Shown piece by piece: positions 46,247 through 56,929 of a stretch of DNA of 64,000 nucleotides. The stretch is from contig NC_092191.1 in assembly GCF_043641665.1 (NCBI RefSeq), positions 21,459,592 to 21,523,591 of the forward strand, in the 5' to 3' direction. This DNA comes from Enoplosus armatus (taxonomy: Eukaryota > Chordata > Actinopteri > Centrarchiformes > Enoplosidae). Position 1 is the first letter of the stretch. The number at the start of each line of letters is the position of its first letter. Position numbers and translations under genes: made by a program. The notes under the pieces were generated by a model. The model was not told where the DNA came from and made no database searches. It was given only the letters and a program-made list of their open reading frames with translations.

Positions 46247-46263
46247 GGGGGGGGGGGGGGGGG
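46247..46263. repeat. poly-G run (17 bp)
   Basis: 17 consecutive G; a shorter G10 run is at about 46,049. Confidence 0.94.
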
Positions 46264-46898
46264 CTTTGTGCGCTCATAACGCAAGCGCTGTTTAACTTTG
46301 TTGAAATCATGAAGGCTTCAACCAATTAGAGATTGGAGCAGAGGCGGGCCCAGACGTCTCTCTATTGACCTTTCAGCACTCAGGAGGTGCTCCGACTCCG
46401 CCGCCATCTTGCCTTTTAACTTCCTGTCTACGTCATGTGTAAAGACGCTGACTATTCAAATTACATTCATTCATATATGTGGGCAGACCAACAAAGCAAA
46501 TACGAGCGGGTTTAGTGCTCGTTTGTGGCAACTGCAAGTAATGTCAAGAGCCTGCGTCATTGTCATGTTCAACCGGTAAGTTAAATATCCACATTAATGC
46601 AATTTTTCCATCACGGAAACATCAAGCTAATGTACTGCTGCGACACACAGTCGGCTAGTTGTTGCCCGACATTGCCTTTTTTGATGTCGGCGGCGGACGT
46701 GGCGCTGTCACGTCACATGACCGGCTCATAAAAGTCGACTTTGAGAAATGTACACTAGGCTGTCTGAGCAGCTGTGGCCAGCAAAGACAATAACAATCGA
46801 TTGAGGAAATTGCTTCAAACTTGCATCCCTGGTTTCAGTATGCTGTACGTCTCTGTAGGCAGGCCGAAGCACACAGACTGCATGCACACATCTATCTA

Positions 46899-47105
46899 CA
46901 CACACACACACACACACACATAATATACCCGTACACTTCGGAGTTATATTTGCCACATTGATGCTCCATATAAACCCAAGGATTTCCCAGCCATCAAAGT
47001 TTAAAATGTGTTGCCGCGTGAAACTAATCACCTGTTTAACAACCTATGAGACAAGCTAAACTAGGGTGCTACTTTATAGGAGCCTCTAACACGCACACAC
47101 ACACT

Positions 47106-47140
<35 letters not shown>

Positions 47141-47143
47141 ACA
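46899..47143. repeat. two (CA)n microsatellites
   Basis: CA arrays at 46,899-46,920 and (interrupted) 47,093-47,143. Confidence 0.94.
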
Positions 47144-47579
47144 GAAAGATACAGTATGTGGTGCAGCAAGTGTACAAATGCACTTGCCGAGGGCTATATA
47201 CAAATAATTCCTGAAAATTTGACAGCATGTCTCATAATAGCGAGCATAAATAGGGTAAGTGGGTTAAAAAAAAACCTACAAAAAAAAACCCTAGAAACGC
47301 ATGAATAGCATATCATTCTTGCCGTGTGGAAAACTTTATCTCGCTATGTAAATGCTCTCTATCTGCTAGAAGCAAGTTTTTCCAAAGCAACATTTCCCTG
47401 TTTCTGGCCAAGCTGCCTTTTGCCGAACATACAGAGGTTTTTTTGGGGTTTTGTTTTTTGTTTTTTTTCAGCTGCTCCAGAGACAAAATGAAAACTTCAT
47501 CGTTAGCGCTGTCGCCGCTAACTGAAAGGTATTTTGTTGCTGATACAGCTCCAGTGAAATCAATAGCCATTTAGTGAAT

Positions 47580-47880
47580 TACGTGTTCATGCCAAATTTG
47601 ATGAGTCTCTTACAGAACTTAAATTAGCCGCCCACACCGAGGAGTTTGTCTCCCCTGGCGAGGCGCCAATTAATAATTGCTAAGTAATAATGTATATTAC
47701 AGGATGCAAATCTGCTTTCTGTTCAGATCCTGCCGTTCAATTGTATGCACTTCAATATCTGTTCAAGGCAGACACTGAGTCTGCGTTTGATAGATTCATA
47801 TTTTAGTCAAAGTACTTAAGCACGATTAGATGGGACATGCTGTATGCTGAATAAGAATAATTTTCCAATGTGTACACGGG
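47580..47880. promoter_or_regulatory. candidate conserved non-coding block
   Basis: Repeat-free for 300 bp, with GCCAATTAATAATTGCTAAG near 47,665 and GATGCAAATCTGC (an octamer-like ATGCAAAT) near 47,704. It is followed by balanced AT-rich sequence. The clustered homeodomain and POU-type motifs are typical of developmental enhancers; conservation was not tested. Confidence 0.35.
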
Positions 47881-48138
47881 TCATTTTTTTTTTTTTTGGC
47901 TTCTTTGAAAGTTTGTTGGCCAAAAAAACGTTTGCCACAGCCAGTTCTCAATGTATGTTAATGATACTGCCTCCTTTTCCAAAAAAAAAACAACAAAAAA
48001 AGGTAAATTCAGCGTATTGTACACCATGTCATGTCTTACTCGCCACCCTGCTGCCCTCTCCGACATTCATTCATTCAGACGTGCTGCGCCGTCTGTCCGA
48101 TCAGCGTCAGGCGACTGTCAATGAGACCCAGCGCTTTC

Positions 48139-48224
48139 CGCAGATGTTTCACATTAAAAGCCTTCCAGAGGAACAGATTACGCCCTTTGAGCCACTGGAA
48201 GGCTCTTAATGAGAAACATCTGCG
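48139..48224. other. 86-bp palindromic hairpin, 30-bp arms
   Basis: The left arm 48,139-48,168 and right arm 48,195-48,224 are reverse complements at 28 of 30 positions (mismatches at 48,151 and 48,158), around a 26-base loop. Each arm carries, from outside in, CAGATG (an E-box), a CATTAA homeodomain-like core and CCTTCCAG. The element lies in repeat-poor DNA. Possible meanings are a two-fold symmetric enhancer, a pre-miRNA-like transcript or a relic of a foldback transposon. The sequence does not decide between these. Confidence 0.8.
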
Positions 48225-48289
48225 ACGAATCCTCCTGAAGTCATTCCAGGCAACAGGTAAGCCCCAAGAAAGTGTCGAGTTTGCATTCG

Positions 48290-48910
48290 CAGCAAACGGC
48301 GTCAGCAGCAAATCTGAAAACAGGCAGGTGTCACGGCGAGATATGTTAAATGCACTAACTAAAACGGGACAACTGGGAATAAAAAGTTGCGCCCGACACA
48401 GACCTGTTTCGAATAAAGGCAGTTCCGCTAAATGCAGGCCATTTGAGAATTTACGCGATGTAAATGATTTCAGTAAAAAAAAAAAAAAGACTTAAGTTGC
48501 TTGTAAAGTACAAGTGCAGGTCATATATCGCATGTCTCTTCCTGCTGTTTCACAGGCCAAACAATCAGACAATCACTTTGTGTTCCATAATGCAGTCATT
48601 TTAAGCCATCTTTCAAAGTGTTTCATATTCTGGAAATGTAATGGCTGCGCAATTTTTTAAGCAGAAATAATGACATTTTAGGTCATGTATTTATTTATTT
48701 ATTTGGCCTCTCAGGGGCAGCAGGGCAAACTTTAAGTATAACACTGACCTATTGTGAACTAGCAAAGTTGTGGTGGCAATCTTAAGTAGAGAGTAAGCAC
48801 TTGCCTATACACATTCACACATCCGACGGACGCAGAGCAACATTAGCATTCATTCGGAGTCTTGTTTGATGCCAACCTAATGAATGTAAGTCCAACATAT
48901 TCTTTACCTT
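48290..48910. other. non-coding stretch, nothing recognised
   Basis: An A13 run near 48,475 and (TTTA)n-like words near 48,690. No gene was seen. Confidence 0.4.
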
Positions 48911-48914
48911 TTAG

Positions 48915-49225
48915 CTCTGAAAATATCTGGCTCTTGAGCTGCTAAATGCTCCAAATAAACCCCCCCCCACCCATTGTGGCTGCAAATACGATTGAACCTA
49001 AAACAGTAAAGCCATCAAATCAAAACGGCGAGCTAAAAGACGCTAAAATGCTGCGTAGAGCCGTGGGGAACTACAGAAATGTCCTTTCTGGGCATTGTAT
49101 GCATTGTAGTTTTTAGCTAAACGTATTCAGACAGGGGGAAATATTGCATTTGGTGGGGACTATTTTCAGATGCGGATGAATCCACAATTGGCTTATTGTG
49201 GATTCATATAAGTGCAGCTTTAAGT
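48915..49225 (+). repeat. dispersed teleost repeat, family A (internally deleted)
   Basis: Starts with CTGAAAATATCTGGCTCTTG and GAGCTGCTAAATGCTCCA, has AAAACAGTAAAGCC in the middle and GAACTACAGAAATGTCCTTT plus GGTGGGGACTATTTTCAG towards the 3' end. The 5' part matches 51,965-52,006 and the 3' part matches 44,310-44,425 on the other strand. Compared with the 51,965 copy, the segment after the poly-C is largely missing. Confidence 0.72.
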
Positions 49226-49499
49226 ATTACTGTACTTATTTTGTTCCATCTGTTGCATCGCAAATTACCCAAACAGTGAATTGTCGCTTTATAAAATGTT
49301 GTTAACATTACATTAACATTTCCACTCAGCACAGCCCTTGTACTTGAGCTGGATTTCTTTCCACCCCTGGTCTATCTTGTTCTTCTTTCTTTTTTTTCCT
49401 TTTTTCTTTTTTTTTGTAGTTTAGCTGCTAATCTGGTCATGAGTCAAATTTATGATTCAAAGAAATCCCTTCGAAACCGCGAAAGCAAACAAATTTACA

Positions 49500-49980
49500 G
49501 TGGCTGTCGGAGACGGAAATGAACACAGCAACCAACGGGGGAATAGAAGCAGCGACTCACTCCCTGCCTGGAATAGCTGATGCCATTGAGAGCCACCGCC
49601 GAGCTTCCATTACTCACGGCGCGGGGCCGTGTCCTTTCACTTTGCGGTGGGACACGTGCTTTCAGTTTGAAATACAGCCCTTTAATGACCACCTCCAAAC
49701 CCTACCTGTGACCCGGGCTCACAGTATTGGCCCGGCGGGACCGGCGTTCGCCTACTTTATTGCTCGGCTCCTCTTTTTTTTTTTTTTTTTTTTTTTTCGA
49801 GGCTTTTGGCCGGCATTTCCGTGGAAGCGCCCCAAAATACACACGCAGGCTTGATTGTGTGGGCACCACCTCGGTGATTGCCTATTTAGTGAGTAATTAT
49901 CCCTGTCTTTCTCACTCTCAGCCAACACAAGCACTGATTGAGTTCCTCTCATTGTGGGTAATGTCTTATTTATCATAAAA
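49500..49980. promoter_or_regulatory. candidate conserved non-coding block
   Basis: Complex, GC-balanced sequence broken only by T23 at about 49,774-49,797. GCCTATTTAGTGAGTAATTATC at the 3' side is of the kind seen in conserved elements. No coding evidence: the 111-codon frame here runs through the poly-T. Confidence 0.25.
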
Positions 49981-50339
49981 GCCCAGTGTGAGTTTTGCAG
50001 GAGGGGGGAAAAAAAAAAAAGATAGAGCAGGCGTGAAGCGTAGTCGTCTGCAGCTCGGGAAGATACGGGCTACAAAACAAACAAAAAAAAAAAAGTAAAA
50101 ATTAAAAAAAAACAACCCCAGCAGGTCAATCTAAGCTTGGGATGGCTTGGCATCGGGGGATGGAACTTACAGCTCTGTGGTGAAGTTCCAAAAAACACTT
50201 TGATCTTGTCATATTGTCGATAATTCGCGGCGGCAAGGGAACCTTGGACAGAGAAAGCAGAGCGCTCAAATGCAGAATCAGATGAGTTTCCAGCACGTGT
50301 GAGAGGCCGGTTCACCCCCATTCCAGGAACACAGAAGCA

Positions 50340-50720
50340 CGCCTTTTGTCAGCAATATTTCTCAGCGTTAAGGCGGCTCTGAATTAAAAATAGACTACTT
50401 TCAACTCCAATCAGACAGGTTTCAGTGAGCGTTGGGGCCCTCAGCCGGTATTCTCCTATCCGAGACACAGCCAAGTGCGCCCGACGCCTGCCTCGGCCCC
50501 CGCCGCTAATCTGCTTCTTTGTGTTTATTAGTAAATCAAAGGTCTAATCAGCTCTGAAGCCGCAGAAGAGAGGAGGAGGAGGAGGAGGAGGAGGAGGAAA
50601 AGAGGAGAGGAGGTATAGGCTATTTTTCAATCTAATGGCCAATTAAGATCAGGCTAAGCGAGGAGGCAGGAGAGCATTGTCTAGTGCAGACCTCATTGAG
50701 ACTCTAATAAAATGTCAAAA
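50340..50720. promoter_or_regulatory. candidate conserved non-coding block
   Basis: Contains GCCGCTAATCTGCTTC near 50,501, GTTTATTAGTAAATC near 50,523, GGTCTAATCAGCTC near 50,541 and TGGCCAATTAAGATC near 50,637. It is interrupted by a (GGA)n array at 50,571-50,598. The call rests on motif clustering only. Confidence 0.28.
50571..50598. repeat. (GGA)n trinucleotide repeat
   Basis: About nine GGA units. Confidence 0.95.
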
Positions 50721-50835
50721 TACCACCTCCCTCTCTCTCACCCTCTCCCCCCTCCCTCTCGCGCGCACACACTTTGACTCTCAATCCGCTCACTTTCTCG
50801 ATCTCTTTCATACAATTTGTTTTTTGCTTTTCATG

Positions 50836-50851
50836 CCCCCCCCCCCCCCCC
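50836..50851. repeat. poly-C run (16 bp)
   Basis: 16 consecutive C inside C/T-rich sequence (50,725-50,900). Confidence 0.94.
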
Positions 50852-51245
50852 GACACACACACTTTCTTGCCTCTCTTTTTCTCTTTGTCGCTGGCAAAAT
50901 ACACAACAACAACAAAAAAAACATTCATGCATGGAAAAGACAAAAAAAAAAGAACAAGACCCCCCCCCCTTATTTTTCTTTTGCACTCGCAGCCATTCTT
51001 GCACACACACACACAAAGACAGAGAGAGAGAGGAGAAGGGGGGGAAAATGGAGCTATAGATTTGAGCTGCATACTGTATCAATTTTGCCCAGTCTAAATG
51101 ACCTAAATAAGGAATTCAATACTGTGGGGTCTGAATAGGAGAGCTTAGTCCACATATTTATTGAATCCAGCCTCTTTGTCCAGTGCCAGCGCACTCTGTG
51201 GTTTTCGACTCCACTCCAGTGATCCAACGTGGAATGGAAATCAGA

Positions 51246-51267
51246 TCTCTCTCTCTCTCTCTCTCTT
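51246..51267. repeat. (CT)11 microsatellite
   Basis: A perfect CT array within a pyrimidine-rich stretch that ends near 51,318. Confidence 0.95.
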
Positions 51268-51329
51268 TAACTCTCCCTCTGTCTTTCTTTTTTTTTCACT
51301 CTCGTTTTTTTCTTCCACCAAGCTCAGGC

Positions 51330-51960
51330 CTGGCACCAGAGAGATGGAGAGAAGATGGTGAAGGGAGGGAGAGAGCGAGCAAAAAGAGAAAACCAAGAGA
51401 AATTAAAAAATAAATAAAAAAAATAAAAAAATATCGTGGTACCGGTGGAGTTTACGGGGGTTACGTGCGTCAATCTGGGTGACTCCACTGTTATATGAAG
51501 TCATCTGACATTGGTTCATATTGATTTTCAGGAAAACGCTCTCACTTCCTCTATCTGTGTCTGTAGAGCGACCTCTCCCTCTTCCCACTGCTCAGCGCTC
51601 GGGTGGCGAGGCTGGAAAAGATGCGACCACGGTCATCCACCTGTTTGGGGCCGCGAATCAGTGACGTTCGGCACAACCACCGCCACACCGCTTATTATTC
51701 AAGTATTTATGCATTTACCGGGAGAGCATGGCATGCCACCCCTGTGTGTGCATACTTCAGGAGCCCAGGCCAACCAGTGTAGAGTTGCTATTACTGGAAC
51801 AAGGGCACGGCCTGGGACTGAGCCTGGGCAGTTAAACCCGCAATAATTGACTTTGTTGGCCACATGGGGGCAGCGGAAACAAGTTGACATTGACATAATC
51901 ACTGACATATTTTCTGTCCGCCTGGTAAAACTTTTTTTTTTTTGGGGGTCTCTAACTCCT
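51330..51960. other. non-coding stretch, nothing recognised
   Basis: An A-rich AAATAAA-type block at 51,400-51,432 and a T11 run near 51,932; otherwise ordinary sequence. Confidence 0.4.
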
Positions 51961-51964
51961 GAAG

Positions 51965-52240
51965 GATAATATCCGGCTCAGCTAAAACAGCTAAATGCTC
52001 CACTTTGCGCACCAAGCTTGTCCTTAACGGCGCCCACCCCCCCCCCCCCGCTGTTTGTTGCCGAGCGGGTGGCGTGCAGTGGGTTTTTAGAGCTTTTCCA
52101 TGGAAAACAGCTGCCTGCTGCTGCTGGAAATGTCGATGTGAGTAAAACAGTAAAGCTGCTGGCCGGACAGCTGAAAGTCACTGCCAAGCGCCGTAAGGCC
52201 GAGAGGAGCTGCAGGTTCAGGTGATAATTCACTACGAGTG
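51965..52240 (+). repeat. dispersed teleost repeat, family A
   Basis: Carries AACAGCTAAATGCTCCACTT, a poly-C segment, GCTGTTTGTTGCCGAGCGGG, GTGCAGTGGGTTTTTAGAGC, AGTAAAACAGTAAAGCTGCT and GACAGCTGAAAGTCACTG. This is the fullest 5' copy of the family in the window. It overlaps a chance 68-codon frame. Confidence 0.7.
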
Positions 52241-52609
52241 ACCCCCCCCCTTTCACATTGTCATACAACCTCGGTTGACATATCCGCGATGAATAACTTT
52301 TGAGGCTGTGTAACTTGCGACTCGTCTCTGTTAGAAACAAAGGTTGAAGGTGGTGTGGCGTTAATAGCGAAGCAGACCTCTTTGACTTTGATACGGGAGA
52401 CCGCTGTTCACCCCCCCGTCTAGTACAATCTGCTAATATTAGTGCCTTTTAATCATGATCACATTCTGTCCCTTATCTTAACGCTGTAATAAACCCTGTT
52501 TGTTGCCAAACGTTAACCAAACATTAACCAAAGAGGTGTCAGATCAGAAAACACTCCAACAACCTACAGTGGCATTTACTTTTGGCAATGCCGTGCTAGC
52601 AGCTCCCTG

Positions 52610-53075
52610 GCCCAGCGGCGCTTTGAGCTAAATGCTAACATGCTCACAGTGACAATGTTAACATGGAAACCGTGCCCTCTACCTTAGTTTGGTTCGCGAG
52701 CTAACATTTGCTAATTGGCGCGAAACACAAAGTACAGCTGAGGCTGATGGGAAATGCGATTAGCTTTGTAGGTAATCGCTCATAAAACAAAAGTATTGGA
52801 CACGACATGCCGACCTGGTGATTTCATGAGAAGAAAAGTCAGGGGATCATTAAACTCAGGTGGGCTCACTGTCCATGACTGTTGGTACAAAACTCAAGCC
52901 GCTGCCAAAACCTTGACCTGCTTGTGGCGCTGGATGAGACTTTCGGGGGAATTCAAGTCAAGGATTCATCCTCTGGGAGCCGTGAATGCCTGGACCAGAT
53001 TGCATGGCAATCTGTCCAATAGTTGTAAAGATATTTCAATCTGGACTGGAGCGGTGGCTGACTGACACTGCCATC
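52610..53075 (+). repeat. dispersed teleost repeat, family C (copy 1)
   Basis: Contains CTAAATGCTAACATGCTCAC, AGCTAACATTTGCTAATTGG, CACAAAGTACAGCTGAGGCT, AAAAGTATTGGACACG, AGAAAAGTCAGGGGATCATT, TGGCAATCTGTCCAATAGTTG and a CTGACTGACACTGCCATCCC end. This matches in order a very abundant percomorph repeat. The second copy lies at 55,737-56,100. Any open frame inside is not a gene. Confidence 0.75.
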
Positions 53076-53099
53076 CCCGGAGCCTGACGCTTAATCATA

Positions 53100-53755
53100 G
53101 GCTACTTCATATCCCCCAAAATGAGGAAATCACAGTCTGGACATACTGGCTGACAGGAGTGCAAAACCACCACTGCATCTAAGTTGCACTGTGTGCACCA
53201 AAAGCCGACAACCAAATCAAGACGTGATATCTGGTTCAGTACCGCTGCTGCGCTGCCAAAAGCCCTAATAAAATATGCAACCCCGGCCGACGCGTAGCTT
53301 CAAATTGTTAACATCTTGGGGAGAAGAAGGAGGAAATAAAAGCCCGCAGAAATACCGGTTTTATGTTTCTAACATTTGCTCGAGCGAGAAGGCATTTTTG
53401 AGTTCATCCTGTGGGTTTTGAAAGGCTTTCATAAGCCCCAGGGGGGGTCACAGATTCTTCTCAACCAGAGGACCAGCCATCTAATCCTTCAATTGTAGTC
53501 AAAACACCCCAAATTTTAGGTACGACGTTTTCCCATGACATCAGCCATTTTGAAGGTTGCGATAGAAATGCACGAGGATTTGTGTTTGCCTTTGTAAAGG
53601 GATATTATTAGGGCAATTTGAATGATACATTAGAAGTCAAAGTACTCGCAATGCTAAAAAAAAAAAACACAGAAAAAACAAAAAAGAAACGACCTGGATA
53701 ACTGTAGTGACCTCCAGATGGAGGTGACAAAGGGGGTCATCTTTGTATGTGCTTT
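53100..53755. other. non-coding stretch, nothing recognised
   Basis: Mixed sequence with an A12 run near 53,657. No gene was recognised. Confidence 0.4.
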
Positions 53756-53757
53756 TC

Positions 53758-53759
<2 letters not shown>

Positions 53760-53796
<37 letters not shown>

Positions 53797-53979
53797 CGGT
53801 GTGCCGGTTGTGACCTTTTTAAGATCCAGCCAAACTGCTAAACACACTCCCTCTGTGCCTGTCATTTACAGGTTAGCTATCGACATCTTACAGTCTGAGC
53901 TCAGGGGGACTGACACGCACATGCCAACATCTTACATGCGTGGGGTCTGCATCAACACACACACACACACACACACACA
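53760..53979. repeat. facing (GT)n and (CA)n arrays
   Basis: GT at 53,760-53,793 and CA at 53,955-53,979, complementary and about 160 bp apart. Confidence 0.93.
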
Positions 53980-53989
53980 GTTAACACAC

Positions 53990-54790
53990 ACTCGCTGAGA
54001 GCCTATAGACGAGAGGAGAAAGCCATCAGATGATCAGTTGATGTAAACACTGCATTGGTGCCACAGCTCGCATGTGGAACTGATTTCTGCTGAAACGCCG
54101 TCAAAGACTGGGATGCTAGGATATGCTCCTATTGTGTCAGATGGACATGGAATCAAGAGAAAAGCTCCTCTCTGCATCCGCACATCTGCTTTGGGTCTTT
54201 TTTTTGGGGGGGGATTTGGAAAAGCATGCATCCAATTTAAATCAATATCTGTATTCACCTCATCAAAGCCGGTTCAATATGATCTACTGGCGAGCTCTCG
54301 CAATCAAAAACTATGGAGGACAGCTGATCCCTGCTGAGGCTACTCCATGTCGCCGTGCGTCAGAAAAAAACAATGGAAATCACTGCTGTCATGTCCTTAG
54401 GCTTTGGCCTCTGCTAGCTTTGTCTTTAGCCCAGGCTAACACGTAAACACCCCACCCCCACCCCCCGCTTGCCAGCATCACCTTTGCATGTGAAGTGATC
54501 GGGAAATGTATGCCCACATGCGGCGGACTGTTAGAATAGCTTGAGGGGGTAATTTTGCCGGGGAAACCTCACATAAGCTCCTTATCACAACACATTAGGG
54601 AGAGGACCGGAGGGGAGCGCTAGTGTCAGCTGTCCGGCCCTGTTGGAGATGGCGGGCCAGGCTGAATGTGACAGGTCAGTGAACAACACTAGCCAAAGGC
54701 TTCGGAGGGCGAATGGAGACATACGCTGCCTTCATTTGCTCCTTGGAACCTCCAACTTCTAACTTTTGTGAGTTGTAACCTTTTTTTTTT
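53990..54790. other. non-coding stretch, nothing recognised
   Basis: Short G and C runs (54,206-54,214; 54,451-54,467). No exon or named repeat was seen. Confidence 0.4.
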
Positions 54791-54795
54791 TTTTG

Positions 54796-54919
54796 GCTGT
54801 TAAAGGATTTCTTGAGGGGACTGTTTCCTTATCTGAATCGAGGGTGTCGTATGCTGCAGAGATTGTAAAGCCCCTTGAGGCAAAGTTGTGATTTATATAA
54901 AAATGTACTTGACTTGACT
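54796..54919 (+). mobile_element. CR1/Rex-type LINE 3' tail
   Basis: TAAAGGATTTCTTGAGGGGA, TTCCTTATCTGAATCGAGGG, GTATGCTGCAGAGATTGTAA, AGCCCCTTGAGGCAAAGTTG, ATTTATATAAAAATG and a CTTGACTTGACT terminal repeat follow one another exactly as in the 3' UTR of the abundant fish CR1/Rex-like LINEs. The coding part is absent, as expected for 5' truncation on insertion. The family name is from memory. Confidence 0.75.
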
Positions 54920-55735
54920 AAGCATGCCTTGTCATCTGATTCAAGTGCTTCTTTTTTGCAATGAAAATCAAAGTGGACCTTGTTATATAAAATACTACAA
55001 AAGGACGTCGAGCTCTCTTGGGAACACACGCGGTGTTCAGTGCTGCAGAAAAGCAACATTTTCACCACATTTGCAACCCAGATTGGCACACCCCTTCGAC
55101 CGAACCTTCACTGCATCTTCTGTCTGTATGGCATGTCTGGAGCAAAGCGTCCCTTCTTTGTGAAAGGTAATTTCCATTCTTGATAAACCCAGAATGTCAA
55201 TATAAAGCACTTACAGCTGTTTTGAAGGGATTCCCAGAATCCTCAAAGACGTTTCTAACAATTTGGATCAAAGATATTCTGTGTGCAGCACAACACAAAG
55301 GTTTTTTAACCTCTTTTCCCACGTTGTGACTCCATTTCCTGACAGGCCTTTTTCACAGAAAACATTTCAATTCCATGTTGCTGCTTCAGTTTCAGGGTCC
55401 TGCTATTGTGCAAGAGCACTGTCACACTGTCATGGCTTACCGGGACACTTGGGAATTGAATGGAGCCATTGTTGATGTCCATAGTAAACACCTGCGCCTC
55501 TCCTACTATGCCAAGTCATAATGTCTGCTGCGAAAAAAAGGCCTATCCAAACAAAGATGGTAGCCAGAAATGACATACCTCTTTGTATGACGTGAACCTC
55601 GGTTAAAAGGGTTTTATTATCAGTTACATTTGGCTACCTTTTAACCTTTTGGGGATTTAGGGATAAGGAAACAAGTGGGTAAAAAGGATTAAAAAGACTA
55701 AAACTCTACAGCCGGGCTCGCGGCTCTGGGATGCT
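54920..55735. other. non-coding stretch, nothing recognised
   Basis: Ordinary mixed sequence. Short frames at 54,924-55,183 and 55,263-55,475 have no domain. Confidence 0.4.
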
Positions 55736-55736
55736 T

Positions 55737-56100
55737 TACTTAACTCACAATGACAATGCTAACATGTTGATGTTAAGCAGGTGTAATGTTTACCATGCTC
55801 CCCAGTGGCACTGAGGCAGGTATAAACCAAAGTGTTGGACATGAACTGTTTGCCCTCATGATTTCAAGAGAAGAAGAAAAGTCAGGGGATCGGTAAACTC
55901 AGCAGGACTCACTGTCTGGGCGCCATGAATGTCGGAACAAACTTTTGTGCAAATCCATCTGTGGGATGTTTCAGTATTTCAGTGGATACGTGAAAACTTT
56001 GACCTGCTCATGGCGCTAGATGAAAATTCACTGGAGATATTTGGCCACAAACCAAAGTATCGGACAATGATATTTCTGACCTTATGATGGTACTAGATGA
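55737..56100 (+). repeat. dispersed teleost repeat, family C (copy 2)
   Basis: Shares with copy 1, in the same order and orientation, AATGACAATGCTAACATG-like sequence, ACCAAAGTGTTGGACATG, ATGATTTCAAGAGAAG, AAAGTCAGGGGATCGGTAAA, CTCACTGTCTGGGCGCCATG and a GGCGCTAGATGAAAA segment. It extends into a further CCAAAGTATCGGACAATG unit, so it covers a partly different portion of the family. Confidence 0.72.
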
Positions 56101-56725
56101 CGGTGAATGGCTGGGGGAGTCTTTGAGAAATCTGGGAATACCTTTGAAAGAGCAGAAAGCACTGTTGAGCGATCCTCTGGGATTTTCAAAAGCTCGTCTG
56201 GGATTTATCTTCCAGAAAGCAACAACAACAAAGGTACGATTACATTTAGCTCTGACGCCAATATAGTGACAATTAGAGGCACTTGAGGGGCTTGTATGTG
56301 TGCCATAGGCAGCAAGTGACGCGATGCGGCCACAGCGCACTGGCCTTCAGGGGAGTATCATATCAAAGATTTAAGCAATCTATGCATTTGTTTGCACACC
56401 CCAGAGAAGACTGACGTTGGATATCAAACGAGCTGCATGACTTTGATTGTGCTTTGAGCGTTTTTGTTATTAATAAATCAGGTTTGCAGCAGTTGTCTCA
56501 TCAATACTAACTTTTGCATAATATGCATGACAACTGCTGTAGAGTCTAAGTCACTTAGCTCTTTTCACAGCACTGGACGTACGAACCTGAATGATCTTTG
56601 TGCACAAAAATGCGGGAGGTTACCGACCGGAGTTTTACTGACCGAAAAACAGACAGGGAGATTAAGTCTCCTCTGTGTTCTGTTGTGCTTGTGCATCCAC
56701 TGGCCCGGTGAAAATACAAGGAGGG

Positions 56726-56749
56726 CTCTCTCTCTCTCTCTCTCTCTCT
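56726..56749. repeat. (CT)12 microsatellite
   Basis: A perfect CT array. The 56,100-56,720 segment before it holds nothing I recognise. Confidence 0.95.
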
Positions 56750-56912
56750 TTTGTATCCACACATCTGCTTTTGGTAGATTTTGGTTGAACAGGCGTGCGG
56801 GCAATGCAAATCAAAAACTGAACACTCATTCTACCCAGGATAGTGGAGAGGATAGTGTCTCATTCAGTCTAAAGAGTAAAATCCATCTAAGCCCTGAAAA
56901 GGAATCACTGTA

Positions 56913-56927
56913 ATATATATATATATA
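56913..56927. repeat. (AT)n microsatellite
   Basis: A short AT array. Confidence 0.88.
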
Positions 56928-56929
56928 GA

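Noticed and set aside
46675..46705. Short inverted repeat CCGACAT...ATGTCGG
   Set aside because: Only 7 bp of stem; expected by chance at this window size.
48031..48495. 154-codon plus-strand frame and 78-codon minus-strand frame over the hairpin
   Set aside because: Both frames are open over the same palindrome, end in an A-run translation and show no domain or splice signals. The palindrome itself explains the mirrored frames.
52796..53065. 89-codon plus-strand frame
   Set aside because: Lies wholly inside a recognised dispersed teleost repeat (family C).
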